From: a virus
Length of the DNA: 64,000 nt
IMG/VR virus record: IMGVR_UViG_3300032220_001761
Location: 126,675-190,674 of that record
Direction: 5' to 3' (one strand)
This document shows positions 49,005 to 58,478 of the stretch, piece by piece. Under the pieces are notes generated by a model. That model had not been told where the DNA came from, ran no database searches, and was given only the letters and a program-made list of their open reading frames with translations. The first letter of the stretch is position 1; each line of letters begins with the position of its first letter. Both the position numbers and the translations under genes were made by a program.

Positions 49005-49637
49005 TTAAATTTCATCAAGATTGGAAAGGATTTCCTGTGTGATCTCTTCTAGATTATTTTCTCCGTTTACTTCTTTGAAGGTCTTATATTTCTTCATACT
49101 TTTTATCATAGGAAGAGTTTGATCGTTATATTCCTCCATTCTCACTTTGAAAACTTCTGGATCCTTATCATCAGATCTACCAGAAGTCTTTCCTCTTTCC
49201 TTAATTCTTTCCTTAAGGATTTTTTCAGGAACGGCTAGATAGAAAATATTGGATATCTCTAAATTATTATTATCTAATATTTTTTCCAATATTGATTTCT
49301 GTGCTAAATTTCTAGGATATCCATCGAATATAAATCCCTTTGAACCTTTATTTTTTTTAAGGAAAGATTCAAGTTCTTTTCCAACTAGATCGTCGGGAAG
49401 TAATTTTCCGGTCTTCATTAATTCTTTAATCTCAAGATCCTTAGATTTTCTAAGAATATCTCCAGTAGAAACATGAATGTATCCCATTTTATCCGAGAGC
49501 ATCTCAGATTGGGTTCCTTTACCGCATCCAGGAGGTCCAACAAAAATAACCACAGGAGCGGATAATCCACTACCTATATTTCCGTAATTTTTTTTAAATT
49601 TTTGGAAATTTTCAATGTGCTTAGGATTGTTTTTCAT
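49005..49637 (-). CDS. adk: Adenylate kinase
   Basis: 210 residues. A 27-residue N-terminal extension (KHIENFQKFKKNYGNIG) precedes the P-loop VGPPGCGKGTQSEM, the NMP site STGDILRKSKDLEIKELMK, GFIFDGYPRN and the LID start KERIKERGKTSGRSDD. Interconverts AMP, ATP and ADP; with nrdA/nrdB it fits phage nucleotide supply. The extension resembles the capsid-targeting pattern only weakly. Confidence 0.88.
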   Translation of the reverse strand: MKNNPKHIENFQKFKKNYGNIGSGLSAPVVIFVGPPGCGKGTQSEMLSDKMGYIHVSTGDILRKSKDLEIKELMKTGKLLPDDLVGKELESFLKKNKGSKGFIFDGYPRNLAQKSILEKILDNNNLEISNIFYLAVPEKILKERIKERGKTSGRSDDKDPEVFKVRMEEYNDQTLPMIKSMKKYKTFKEVNGENNLEEITQEILSNLDEI

Positions 49638-49646
49638 TTTCTTTAA

Positions 49647-52010
49647 TTAAGATCCGCATGCAATGCAATCGTCAGGATTGTCTATGCTGCAAGTAAGATC
49701 TAGCATATTTTGGTCCTCGTCTTTGGTATCATATTTAGAAACATCGATACCTAATCCTTTAATAGCAGTGGTTGCTGCTTTGGTTCTTATATAATAGCTA
49801 CCAGTTTTTAAACCCTTATCCCAAGAATAGAAATGGGCAGAGGATAATTTAGCAAAGTTAGCATCTTGAACAAACAAGTTCATACTTTGACTCTGACAAA
49901 TAAATGGTGCTCTAATAGCAGCATGATCGATAATAATCTTCTGACTCATTTCCCATGCAGTTTTATATACTGCTTTTATATCGGAAGGGATTTCTTCAAT
50001 CTCTTGGATTGATCCATTATTTATAATAATCTTATCTCTTAATGATTCACTCCATAGATCAAGTTTAACTAGATCCTTAACAAGATGTTTATTAACTACT
50101 GGAAATTCCCCAGATAATGTTTTTCTGATATAAATGTTTGAAGTGAAAGGCTCAAAGCATTCGGTATTTCCTAGAATTTGACTTGTAGATGCTGTGGGCA
50201 TAGGAGCAAGTAATAGCGAATTTCTAGCACCAGACTTAATTACTCTAGCTCTTAGAGATTCCCAATCCCATCGGTCTGAAGGTTTTTCGTTCCATAGATC
50301 AAATTGGAATAGACCTTGAGATAAAGGAGATCCGTTAAATGATTCATAAGCACCCTCTTTCTCTGCAAGATCCACAGAAGCTTCCATAGCTCCGTAGTAT
50401 ATTGTTTCGAATATGTCTCTATCTAATTGTTTAGCCTCTTCAGAATCGAATGCAATCTTCATTATAGCAAAAGTGTCTGCTAGTCCTTGTACACCTATAC
50501 CGATAGGACGATGTTTGAAATTTGAGGCCTTAGTTTCTTTTGTAGGATAGTAGTTAACATCTATTACACGATTAAGATTAAATGTGCATGTATATGCTAT
50601 ATCTTTTAGTGCATTAAAATCGTACTTAGGTTTTTTGCCAGGAATTATAAATTTAGGCAAAGCAATAGATGCTAGATTACAAACTGCGGTTTCTTTTGAG
50701 TCTGAATATTCAATAATCTCTGTGCAAAGATTTGATGACTTAATAGTTCCTAAATTTTTCTGGTTTGATTTTTTATTAGCAGCATCTTTATAGAGGATAT
50801 AAGGAACTCCTGTTTCTATTTGAGCTTCTATAATTTTGTACCAAAGATCTTGAGCTTTGATGATTTTTCTTCCTTTGTTTTGCGACTCATATTTAAGATA
50901 AAGATTCTTAAACTCGTCACCATAAACATCAGATAAACCAGGAGCTTCATCAGGCGAGAACAAAGTCCAATTACCATTTTCTTTAACTCTCTCCATGAAT
51001 AGATCTGGAGTCCATAAAGCTAAAAATAAATCTCTTGCTCTTAATTCCTCCTTACCGTGATTTTTTCTAAGGTTTAAAAAATCCTCCACGTCACAGTGCC
51101 AAGGCTCTAAATATACTGCGAAAGATCCTTTTCTTCTTCCGCCACCTTGATCAACATATCTAGCGGTCTCATTAAATACTCGAAGCATAGGTACAATTCC
51201 ATTAGAATTTCCATTGGTTCCCTTAATGTAAGCGCCAGTTCCTCTAATGTTATGGATGTGTATTCCTATACCTCCGGCATTCTTTGAAATTTGAGCTACA
51301 TCAGATAGAGTCTTATAAATCCCTTGGATTGAATCATCATGCATAGAAATTAAAAAACAAGAAGATAATTGTGGTCTTCTTGTTCCTGAATTAAAAAGAG
51401 TTGGAGTTGCATGTGTAAAAAATCCCTGACTCATTAAGTCATAAGTTTTATAGGCGGAAGCTAGATCATTCTTGTGAATACCTATTGCGACTCTCATTAT
51501 CATCTGCTGAGGTCTTTCCGCTGGATGACCATTAATTTTAAGGAGATAAGATTTCTCTAGAGTCTTATATCCAAAATAATCGTAGTCTAAATCTCTGTCG
51601 GTAATTATTTGAGAATCAATATCTTTTGAATTATCCATTATGATCTGATAAACATCATCAGCAATCATAGGAGCCTTTTGCCCGGTTTTAGGATCAATGT
51701 AATTGTACAACTGATCTATAACCTGTGAAAAACTTTTTGGAGTAGTTTTATGAAGAGATGTTATAGAAATCCTTGCTGCTAGAATAGAATAATCAGGATG
51801 GGTTGGGGTTAATGCTGCTGCAGTTTCTGCCGCAAGTGTATCTAGTTCAACTGAAGATATTCCATCATATAATCCATGAATAACTTTTTTAGCAATTTCC
51901 ATTGGCTCTATGTAATCCATATTTAGACCATAGCACTGCTTCTTAACTCTGTTTAGGATCTTGTCTAATTTTACTCTCTCCTTAGAGCCATCTCTTTTAA
52001 TTACTTCCAT
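49647..52010 (-). CDS. nrdA: Ribonucleotide reductase class Ia, large subunit
   Basis: 787 residues. An ATP-cone ([20 protein letters not shown]) covers the first 90 residues, so dATP feedback control is likely retained. The barrel carries [13 protein letters not shown] and [14 protein letters not shown] around the active-site cysteines, and the C-terminus ends DDCIACGS, the CxxC redox pair that accepts electrons from thioredoxin or glutaredoxin. Converts NDPs to dNDPs with NrdB. Confidence 0.95.
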   Translation of the reverse strand: MEVIKRDGSKERVKLDKILNRVKKQCYGLNMDYIEPMEIAKKVIHGLYDGISSVELDTLAAETAAALTPTHPDYSILAARISITSLHKTTPKSFSQVIDQLYNYIDPKTGQKAPMIADDVYQIIMDNSKDIDSQIITDRDLDYDYFGYKTLEKSYLLKINGHPAERPQQMIMRVAIGIHKNDLASAYKTYDLMSQGFFTHATPTLFNSGTRRPQLSSCFLISMHDDSIQGIYKTLSDVAQISKNAGGIGIHIHNIRGTGAYIKGTNGNSNGIVPMLRVFNETARYVDQGGGRRKGSFAVYLEPWHCDVEDFLNLRKNHGKEELRARDLFLALWTPDLFMERVKENGNWTLFSPDEAPGLSDVYGDEFKNLYLKYESQNKGRKIIKAQDLWYKIIEAQIETGVPYILYKDAANKKSNQKNLGTIKSSNLCTEIIEYSDSKETAVCNLASIALPKFIIPGKKPKYDFNALKDIAYTCTFNLNRVIDVNYYPTKETKASNFKHRPIGIGVQGLADTFAIMKIAFDSEEAKQLDRDIFETIYYGAMEASVDLAEKEGAYESFNGSPLSQGLFQFDLWNEKPSDRWDWESLRARVIKSGARNSLLLAPMPTASTSQILGNTECFEPFTSNIYIRKTLSGEFPVVNKHLVKDLVKLDLWSESLRDKIIINNGSIQEIEEIPSDIKAVYKTAWEMSQKIIIDHAAIRAPFICQSQSMNLFVQDANFAKLSSAHFYSWDKGLKTGSYYIRTKAATTAIKGLGIDVSKYDTKDEDQNMLDLTCSIDNPDDCIACGS

Positions 52011-52076
52011 TTTGTTTTTTATATTTTTGTTTTACCGACTTTTTATCCTACGGTTTCTATGTTTTTAAAAAATAAT

Positions 52077-52691
52077 TTACTTGATTTGTAAAATATTAAA
52101 GTAAAGGGAACCAGTTTCAAGCAAACAATCAGACGATGTTGCATTTGTGAATCTTAATTCTAATAAATCACCAGTAGAAAAAGTATAATAACCATTCCAA
52201 GATGCGTTCTGGTAAGTTAGGGGGAAAAATAATTTAGAATTAACCGAAGAGTTTACTAGTATATAAACGTAAAGTGGATTAGCTATATCTAGTGCATTAG
52301 TAAATGTCGTTATAACATTAGCAGAAACTCCTATGCTGTACGTTCCAGTATTAGAAATAGTAAATGAAGCGCTAATAGAAGATCCATTCCCGCTAGTAAC
52401 AGTAGTCGCATTATATTCACCAGCAACCCCTGTATTCCATTTCCAGTTAGATCCAGAAAGAATTGTTTGTGAAAAAGACCCTACTGATATGTCAGAATAT
52501 AATTCTCCAAAATCACCGCCCAAAAATGGACCAGTTGCTCCAGTTGCTCCAGCTGCTCCGGTTGTTCCTGATACTGATCCATCATCCGAAATATTCCATG
52601 TACTATCGATAAAATCTGAGAAGTCTTGTTGAGAAGGAATAACTCCTTGCGCAAAAATAGACTTTAATTGGGTTCTGCTTTTTTGAGACAC
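52077..52691 (-). CDS. Collagen-like/C1q-like fibre or decoration protein
   Basis: 204 residues, GTG start. The N-terminal module SRTQLKSIFAQGVIPSQQDF and then DFIDSTWN is typical of Bacteroidota phage structural proteins. A short collagen-like GTTGAAGATGATGP follows, then a beta-sandwich of about 140 residues (SFTISNTGTYSIGVSANVIT, then YVYILVN) resembling C1q/TNF jelly rolls. Probably a virion surface trimer. It is oddly placed between nrdA and nrdB. Confidence 0.68.
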   Translation of the reverse strand: MSQKSRTQLKSIFAQGVIPSQQDFSDFIDSTWNISDDGSVSGTTGAAGATGATGPFLGGDFGELYSDISVGSFSQTILSGSNWKWNTGVAGEYNATTVTSGNGSSISASFTISNTGTYSIGVSANVITTFTNALDIANPLYVYILVNSSVNSKLFFPLTYQNASWNGYYTFSTGDLLELRFTNATSSDCLLETGSLYFNILQIK

Positions 52692-52706
52692 TTCTAATAT
52701 TTTTAT

Positions 52707-52717
52707 TTATATATCAG
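52707..52717 (-). promoter_or_regulatory. GATATATA-class element
   Basis: TGATATATAAA on the minus strand, 15 nt before the fibre-like gene, consistent with late expression apart from the nrd genes. Confidence 0.5.
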
Positions 52718-52739
52718 GATAGATTAATCTACTATAAAA

Positions 52740-53720
52740 TTAAAAATCCGCGTTCATAGTGAATTCTTTACTACTACTATTTCCTTCTTTTGCGCTATCC
52801 ATAACGCCAGATTTCTGATATGAACCCACTCTACCTTCAAAGAAGTTTCCTTTATTTTCTAAAGCAATATTGGTCATGAAATCGAAAGGACATTTAGATT
52901 CGTACATTTTAGAACATCCAAGAGAAATTAACAATCTGTCTGCAACGAATTCTATATACTGACACATAAGATCAGAATTCATACCGATTAATCTAACAGG
53001 TAAAGAAGCAGTAACAAACTCTTTTTCGATCTCTACAGCTTCATTAATTACTTGTTTAATGGTTTCTTCTGGAAGTTTATCTTTAATGTGTTTAGTGTAA
53101 AGTAAACAAGCAAAATCACAATGTAATCCCTCGTCTCTAGATATTAGTTCATTAGAGAATGAAAGGCCTGGCATAAGACCTCTTTTCTTAAGCCAGAAAA
53201 TAGAACAAAATGATCCAGAAAAGAATATTCCTTCAACTGCTGCGAAAGCTATTAACCTCTCTGCAAAAGATCCGTTTTCAATCCATTTAAAAGCCCAATC
53301 AGCTTTTCTTTTTACTGAAGGAACCGTTTCAATAGCATTAAAAAGATGTTCTTTCTCTTCTTCGTCAGTAATATAAGTGTCAATTAAAAGAGAATATGTT
53401 TCGCCATGAATGTTCTCCATCATGAGTTGAAATCCATAGAAACAACGTGCTTCTGGATACTGTACCTGATTAAAAAAGTTAGAGGCAAGGTTTTCATTGA
53501 CTATGCCGTCAGAGTTGTTAAAAAAGGCTAATACGTGCTTTATGAAGTACCTCTCGTTATCATTTAATTTCTCTCTCCAGTGAGTTACGTCTTGTGCTAA
53601 ATCTATCTCCTCTGCGGTCCAGAATGAAGCCTCTGCAGTTTTATACATTTTCCAGATATCAGAATGCTGAACTGGAAGTAATGAGAATCTTTTTGAATTT
53701 GGTGTCAGAATTTTTTCCAT
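52740..53720 (-). CDS. nrdB: Ribonucleotide reductase class Ia, small subunit
   Basis: 326 residues. Di-iron ligand helices: [60 protein letters not shown] and [15 protein letters not shown]. It makes the tyrosyl radical used by NrdA. C-terminus [10 protein letters not shown] is the tail that docks on the large subunit. Confidence 0.94.
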   Translation of the reverse strand: MEKILTPNSKRFSLLPVQHSDIWKMYKTAEASFWTAEEIDLAQDVTHWREKLNDNERYFIKHVLAFFNNSDGIVNENLASNFFNQVQYPEARCFYGFQLMMENIHGETYSLLIDTYITDEEEKEHLFNAIETVPSVKRKADWAFKWIENGSFAERLIAFAAVEGIFFSGSFCSIFWLKKRGLMPGLSFSNELISRDEGLHCDFACLLYTKHIKDKLPEETIKQVINEAVEIEKEFVTASLPVRLIGMNSDLMCQYIEFVADRLLISLGCSKMYESKCPFDFMTNIALENKGNFFEGRVGSYQKSGVMDSAKEGNSSSKEFTMNADF

Positions 53721-53731
53721 ATAATTTTTTT

Positions 53732-54199
53732 TTAGTATCCTCTTTCTTGTCTTTGTTTGTTTTCCTCTGCTTTTGCGAAATAATAATTATAAACCGTTTT
53801 AGCATCTAATCCAATAGAAGCTGCATAGTTAATAAAGAAATGTAGGATATCTATCCATTCCATGAAGAGTTCCTTCTTGTCATTTTCAGAAAGATCTGAA
53901 ATTTTCATATTCTCATATTTCTTGTGGTCTTTCTTCCAGTATTTCCATACTGCATTACCACTTCCGTCTTTAATACCTCCCAGAGCATCAGTCATTTCAT
54001 GGATCTCATCGATAACTGCATGAGTGTTAACATGCCAGAATTTCATGATGTCACTGATGGTCATTTCATTAAACTTAATTCCATAAGTTTCTTCTTGCAT
54101 TCTTTTTTGGTGGTCCATGATGTCTGCAAGGTGAGATGTTGATTCTTCATAGAAATCTTTAATCTCTAGATCTTTACATTCGTTGTCTATGTTTGCCAT
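53732..54199 (-). CDS. dUTPase, all-alpha NTP pyrophosphatase
   Basis: 155 residues. [33 protein letters not shown] and [14 protein letters not shown] match the dimeric all-alpha dUTPase/MazG fold, with E-x-x-E and E-x-x-D magnesium sites. Removes dUTP (or related nucleotides) to give dUMP. Together with NrdAB it forms the dNTP operon. Confidence 0.82.
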   Translation of the reverse strand: MANIDNECKDLEIKDFYEESTSHLADIMDHQKRMQEETYGIKFNEMTISDIMKFWHVNTHAVIDEIHEMTDALGGIKDGSGNAVWKYWKKDHKKYENMKISDLSENDKKELFMEWIDILHFFINYAASIGLDAKTVYNYYFAKAEENKQRQERGY

Positions 54200-54208
54200 T
54201 TTTTTATT

Positions 54209-54373
54209 TTAAAGTAATTTTTTTAATACTGTAATAATTTCTTCATCGGTTTTATTTTCTTCTCTCATTCTTAAAACTATTTCTTCTGGCTGGAATCCAC
54301 CATTAAAATCCCAATAATTTTTAAGTAGATCAAGAAGATCCCTGATTTCTTTTTCTTCCGTTTTTTCTTCCAT
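54209..54373 (-). CDS. 54-residue acidic helical protein
   Basis: MEEKTEEKEIRDLLDLLKNY begins a charged, helical product ending VLKKLL, lying exactly between the polymerase N-terminal gene (4-bp gap) and the dUTPase gene. No family. Gene-like spacing supports it. Confidence 0.6.
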   Translation of the reverse strand: MEEKTEEKEIRDLLDLLKNYWDFNGGFQPEEIVLRMREENKTDEEIITVLKKLL

Positions 54374-54376
54374 AAT

Positions 54377-55783
54377 TTATGATTTTGATTTTATTGCTTT
54401 TTTAATTTTTTCAATTTCCTTTTCACATTCAAAGTATTTTTTCTTTGTAGCTTTTCTCTGAGAATAAAGGTCTTGTAGAATCTCTCTCAACATTGGCTCC
54501 TTTCCTTCTTTACTGTAGAATACTGCACCCGATGAAGTTTTAATAGCTCCTTCTGGTATTTCCTTTAAATTTTTACCAATATAAATTTCTGGTGAAATCC
54601 CCCATTGCATCATGGTATTAGGATATAGAGAAGCAAAGTCAAAACATGCTATCCATTCGTATAATCCTTTCTCAGGCTTCTTAACATAAGCACCTTCGAA
54701 TTTAACATGTGTCTCTTCTTTTCTCTCACTTATAATAACTCTTTTTCGGTCTAAGAATTTCTTTAACATAAGTACCTCAGTGGTCCAAACAGGCGAAAGG
54801 GCTCTGTTAATCTCCACTCCACTTACTTCTGCGATCTTAAAAAATGTAGATATTGTATCAAGTCTTTGGTCTATGTAATGAACCAGACCACAGTCAATAG
54901 CATTATAGAAAATAAAAGTGTCGAAGTCAGATTCATATAAATCCTTCAGTGTTCCTTGGTAATGTATTTTCTTTATACCTATCGCCTGATTTGCAACATA
55001 ATCCAAAGAATTGGATTCTCTGATTTTAATAACCCTGTCCCATTTCTTATAGATGTCCAGATAATCGACCATAAGAATGTGCATAGGTATTTGATTTTTC
55101 CCTAGAAGAGTTCCACTAGGAGAAGCTATCTTCGGATCTATACCAAGTCTTTTACATCTGTTGATTATATAAGGCCAGTCATATCCAAACCAGTTCCATC
55201 CAGTGACTAAAGGCATCTTATGGATCAATTTAGCCAGAAATGTGTAAAGCATATCAAATTCGCTTTCAAATTTTCTGTAATTAAAAGTCCATTCGCCCTT
55301 CTGTCCCTTAAAGTGCTCTTTTATTCTCTTCTCAATTTTTAAGATCCTTTCAGAATCCATATCCTCTAATCCTATAACAAGTATTTTTCCTTGCGAGGAT
55401 GCCATACCTATTGAGAGGATTCTATTCTTAGCGTTTTCTGTATCTAAAGAATCCGCTCTATTATCCGTGATCTCAACCTCTATATCGACGAAATATTTTT
55501 TAGGAGTTTGATATTCCCAAAGGGGACTGGTTATTTCTTTGTCAAAAGATGCCAGAATCTCAGTAACTCTGTATCGATCTAATTTATAAGTCTGAACTTT
55601 TTTAATTGGAGCTCCGTCCCACGAAAGCCATTCCTTGTCTCTTGATTTATCAGAAGCTGTGGTTTTTTGCCACACGAATTGCTGAGATTTAGGAACTTGT
55701 AATTTAAGATAATCTACATCACCATCTTTTGTATAATGAGAAACGATTAAATTAGATCCTGCGGTTTCTATATCAATTATCAT
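54377..55783 (-). CDS. 43: DNA polymerase family B, N-terminal and exonuclease part (gp43-like)
   Basis: 468 residues. Exonuclease motifs: KYFVDIEVEITDN (Exo I), GWNWFGYDWPYIINRC (Exo II), YNAIDCGLVHYID (Exo III). Palm motif A CFDFASLYPNTMMQWG lies near residue 395. The chain ends in the first fingers helix with a Lys/Glu-rich tail (ECEKEIEKIKKAIKSKS). Motifs B and C are in the separate gene at 36.4-37.6 kb. The break lies in the fingers, as reported for split gp43 in some Aeromonas T4-like phages. Confidence 0.9.
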   Translation of the reverse strand: MIIDIETAGSNLIVSHYTKDGDVDYLKLQVPKSQQFVWQKTTASDKSRDKEWLSWDGAPIKKVQTYKLDRYRVTEILASFDKEITSPLWEYQTPKKYFVDIEVEITDNRADSLDTENAKNRILSIGMASSQGKILVIGLEDMDSERILKIEKRIKEHFKGQKGEWTFNYRKFESEFDMLYTFLAKLIHKMPLVTGWNWFGYDWPYIINRCKRLGIDPKIASPSGTLLGKNQIPMHILMVDYLDIYKKWDRVIKIRESNSLDYVANQAIGIKKIHYQGTLKDLYESDFDTFIFYNAIDCGLVHYIDQRLDTISTFFKIAEVSGVEINRALSPVWTTEVLMLKKFLDRKRVIISERKEETHVKFEGAYVKKPEKGLYEWIACFDFASLYPNTMMQWGISPEIYIGKNLKEIPEGAIKTSSGAVFYSKEGKEPMLREILQDLYSQRKATKKKYFECEKEIEKIKKAIKSKS

Positions 55784-55822
55784 AACAATCTTACACCAAT
55801 AAGTGATAGAGGTTTCAAGAAA

Positions 55823-55832
55823 GAATATATAA
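55823..55832 (+). promoter_or_regulatory. GATATATA-class element
   Basis: GAATATATAA, 3 nt before the GTG start at 55836. Confidence 0.45.
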
Positions 55833-55835
55833 TAC

Positions 55836-56147
55836 GTGAAAAATATTCTAACCTATAAATTATTCGAACAGGTTTATCTAAACGACCTAAATCCATTTGA
55901 CAGGGTTTCCAAATATCCCAAGGGTCTCAGGTTCGTTAATAAAGATGAGGCATTAAAATCGGTTCGTAGATTACAAGAAATGCTAAACAAGAATGAGATA
56001 GAGGTTAAGGATGCTATAATAGCTTCTTACATTATGTCACAAAGAGCAGAGTTCCATAAATTTCCTAAACCTGGTATAAAAGAGGGAATGCAAGTATGGA
56101 AAAACTTTTTGTCGGAACTTAAGAAGAAAGACAGTCTATCATCTTAA
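55836..56147 (+). CDS. Tagged small protein
   Basis: 103 residues, GTG start. MKNILTYKLFEQVYLNDL is a capsid-targeting-like N-terminus (LFE site). The body is basic and helical (EALKSVRRLQEMLNKNE). No family. Rightward two-gene island in a leftward region. Confidence 0.6.
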   Translation: MKNILTYKLFEQVYLNDLNPFDRVSKYPKGLRFVNKDEALKSVRRLQEMLNKNEIEVKDAIIASYIMSQRAEFHKFPKPGIKEGMQVWKNFLSELKKKDSLSS

Positions 56148-56172
56148 AATACCCACAAAAAATCCTATAAAA

Positions 56173-56517
56173 TTGGAACTTCACAAGAAGATCGTACAAG
56201 CTTGGAAAAATGAGTTTGGCGACATAAAAAATTCGTCCTCAGTTTTAAGCTCTCTATTAACATCCAAATTTAATGGGGGAAAAGGAGAACCAACTTCAGA
56301 GGAAGTTTCAAAAGCTCTTAAAGATCTCTTAGATGTTCCTAAAATAGCTCCTCTAGTAGCAATAATTTTAGCATCTCCTATACCGGGAAGTTCTATCGGA
56401 TACCTAGCATTAATGACGTCTCTTAAAAAGATATCAAAAAATAAAATAGACCTGGTACCAAAAAGATTTGGGGAGATATTCGAGAAGGATAAAAAAGATC
56501 CTATAGATCCTTCTTAA
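56173..56517 (+). CDS. Hypothetical protein with hydrophobic hairpin
   Basis: 114 residues, TTG start. A central hydrophobic stretch with Pro and Gly (IAPLVAIILASPIPGSSIGY) could insert in a membrane; flanks are basic. No family recognised. The 3' end overlaps the convergent tagged gene by 17 nt. Confidence 0.55.
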   Translation: MELHKKIVQAWKNEFGDIKNSSSVLSSLLTSKFNGGKGEPTSEEVSKALKDLLDVPKIAPLVAIILASPIPGSSIGYLALMTSLKKISKNKIDLVPKRFGEIFEKDKKDPIDPS

Positions 56518-57100
56518 AGAATGTAATAAATTTTAGAAGTATATCTTCCAATTCTCTAGAATCTGTGGAAGTTTTAGATTCTATTTCTTGGTTACTCTTT
56601 TTAGAAATTTGCTTTAGGTAACTTACAAAAGCTTTATAAGTTGAAGGCAATTGATCAGAAGAATCAGATTCTAAAACCTCTTTCATAGCTTTAGAAGCTC
56701 CCATTACAAATACATCAGAACTTTCTTTAGGTGCTTTCTCTAAGTCTGAATAATCTAAAAATACCGATAGTATCTCCAATACATTATCGATAGTTATAAA
56801 TTCAAAAGATTTTTTTGCTCGGTCTTTTCCCTCTCTTGTGGTTATTTTAACCTCACACATACTTTTTTTATCAGGAGAGAAATTTTTAGAAGGATAGAAC
56901 TCAAGTCTTGCTTCTTCACCTTCAGATCCCTTTTTCAAATAGAGCATTGTGAAATTACCCTTCTGATTAAATATCAGATATCCTCCCTCCTCTTTTTTAT
57001 CAAAAGAGCTTTCGTTATTTATTATAAACCAATTTGATGTTATTGGTGTTATTTTTTCATTGACAAGAAAAAACTTGCTAAAGTCTATTAGATGATTCAT
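56501..57100 (-). CDS. Tagged hypothetical protein
   Basis: 199 residues. N-terminus MNHLIDFSKFFLVNEKITP matches the signal (VNE). The first half is beta-rich (GGYLIFNQKGNFTMLYLKKG), the second helical and Ser/Lys-rich. No family. A GATATATA-like element precedes the start. Confidence 0.62.
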   Translation of the reverse strand: MNHLIDFSKFFLVNEKITPITSNWFIINNESSFDKKEEGGYLIFNQKGNFTMLYLKKGSEGEEARLEFYPSKNFSPDKKSMCEVKITTREGKDRAKKSFEFITIDNVLEILSVFLDYSDLEKAPKESSDVFVMGASKAMKEVLESDSSDQLPSTYKAFVSYLKQISKKSNQEIESKTSTDSRELEDILLKFITFFKKDL

Positions 57101-57102
57101 GA

Positions 57103-57113
57103 TGTATATATTT
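57103..57113 (-). promoter_or_regulatory. GATATATA-class element (weak)
   Basis: AAATATATACA on the minus strand, a few nt before the start at 57100. Confidence 0.35.
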
Positions 57114-57495
57114 ACAAGGAATCAATATACATCTTTAATTTTTTATCTCTTGGTATAAAACTGGTGTTCTTATCAATAAATATCCTCCATGCCTCTCTTC
57201 CGTAATCTCCTATACCAGGAAGCTTTTGCGGATCCCTATTTCCCTTTGCCCACTCATTAGAGAACTTTATTATTCTGTCCGCCTTTATATTTTGAAAACC
57301 TGTAGGTTTTATAAAGTTCGAAATGATATCTTTGTCTTCTGGTATGACAGAAAAAGAGTTAGGCCACTTTATGAAAAAATCTTCTATAAGCGGCCTAACC
57401 TGTTTGTTGTTTGTTTGATTTAAGAGTATACAACATATAAGGACTTTCCAAGGATCGTCCGAATATCTTTCCTGTATAATATCATATTTAGCCAT
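57112..57495 (-). CDS. HhH-GPD DNA glycosylase, MBD4-like
   Basis: 127 residues. PWKVLICCILLNQTN, a Pro-x-GF segment (IKPTGFQNIKADRI), the helix-hairpin-helix LPGIGDYGREAWRIF and FIPRDKKLKMY, whose Asp fits the catalytic Asp of MBD4-type mismatch glycosylases (LPGIGKYG ... D-x-K-L-x-x-Y). Probably removes T or U from mismatches. Very short, a minimal catalytic core without the usual N-terminal part. Confidence 0.78.
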   Translation of the reverse strand: MAKYDIIQERYSDDPWKVLICCILLNQTNNKQVRPLIEDFFIKWPNSFSVIPEDKDIISNFIKPTGFQNIKADRIIKFSNEWAKGNRDPQKLPGIGDYGREAWRIFIDKNTSFIPRDKKLKMYIDSL

Positions 57496-57504
57496 GGTGC
57501 TAAA

Positions 57505-57837
57505 TTAAGAAATATCTACAGTAGTTTGTTTAGCTCTTTTAGATTTTTTTAAATTGATAAACAAAAGACCGTTTTCAACCTTTGCAGTAATTGGATCATC
57601 TGAATTTAAAGATCCAGCAGGTAGAATGAATTTACTATCGATTTCATAGGTTTCACCTAAGATTTCTTTTTTACCTTTAACATGGACGATATATCCGTCC
57701 AAGCTAATTTTTAAATCTTCCTTAGAGAACCCAGGAACTTCTATCAACATTACACCCTCTTTGATGGAATACCCAGTTAATGTTTTTCCTAAATTTTTAA
57801 TTAGGAATGGTAGTTCTTTTTCTAATTCTTTAAACAT
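57505..57837 (-). CDS. Hsp20 small heat-shock protein
   Basis: 110 residues. Alpha-crystallin core: LIEVPGFSKEDLKISLDGYI, KGKKEILGETYEIDSKFILP, then ENGLLFINLKKSKRAKQ, with the (I/V)-x-(I/V) type tail partly kept (VDIS). Holds unfolded proteins; T4-like phages of several groups carry one, possibly helping prohead assembly. Confidence 0.88.
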   Translation of the reverse strand: MFKELEKELPFLIKNLGKTLTGYSIKEGVMLIEVPGFSKEDLKISLDGYIVHVKGKKEILGETYEIDSKFILPAGSLNSDDPITAKVENGLLFINLKKSKRAKQTTVDIS

Positions 57838-57891
57838 GTTTTTATTTTTAGCTCTAATATATCAAATTAAATACCGACCAATATAAAACAA

Positions 57892-57921
57892 AAAATCCAA
57901 GTGATTTTGTCACTTGGATTT
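57892..57921 (-). terminator. Rho-independent terminator
   Basis: AATCCAAGTGA-CAAA-TCACTTGGATT and T-run on the minus strand, 20 bp past the end of the next gene. Confidence 0.85.
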
Positions 57922-57942
57922 GAATTTTTATGTCAATATTTC

Positions 57943-58473
57943 TTATTTGGGTTGATTCTTCTTGCTATTTGTAACGAATGTTTTAAAATCCATCAACGAA
58001 ATATCCAAAGGGTTTGGAGTTCTAACAGTTGTAGTTTTTTCAACAGATCCGGTAGTTCCAGCAAAGTCAGTCATTTTCTTTTTCTTCTTTCCTTTCGCTG
58101 CTGGTGTTCCAACTGAAAGGGAAGGAAATTGATCACCTGATCCCTCTTTCCCAGGAGTAGGTGGAACTACGTTTCCCATACCGGGAGTTGACGGAAGACT
58201 AGCAAGTGCTCCGCCACTCTCACTTAGAACGTCAGAGATCTTATTTTTAAATACTCTATAAGATCCTCTATCCCCTTCTATAACATACCCAATCACCTCT
58301 CCTGTGTTATTTCTGATTGAATCATCAACCATTCCACTTCTACCGTCAACTAAAGAAACTCTTTTGCCAACTAAAGGATCCTGTGAGTATCTAGGGGTGC
58401 TTGATCCAGCATAACTTCTGATGTTGTCTGTAGTAGATCCACATCCGCAATCTTCGTTTAATTCTTCTTTCAT
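57943..58473 (-). CDS. Hypothetical protein with C-terminal signal-like segment
   Basis: 176 residues. An N-terminal MKEELNEDCGCGSTT, a beta-type segment (VGKRVSLVDGRSGMVDDSI), then a Pro/Gly/Ser-rich linker. The C-terminus ISLMDFKTFVTNSKKNQ looks like the capsid-targeting pattern (F-x-x-F-V-x-x-S) but placed at the end. Function unknown. Paired with the next gene, 5 bp apart. Confidence 0.58.
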   Translation of the reverse strand: MKEELNEDCGCGSTTDNIRSYAGSSTPRYSQDPLVGKRVSLVDGRSGMVDDSIRNNTGEVIGYVIEGDRGSYRVFKNKISDVLSESGGALASLPSTPGMGNVVPPTPGKEGSGDQFPSLSVGTPAAKGKKKKKMTDFAGTTGSVEKTTTVRTPNPLDISLMDFKTFVTNSKKNQPK

Positions 58474-58478
58474 AATGA

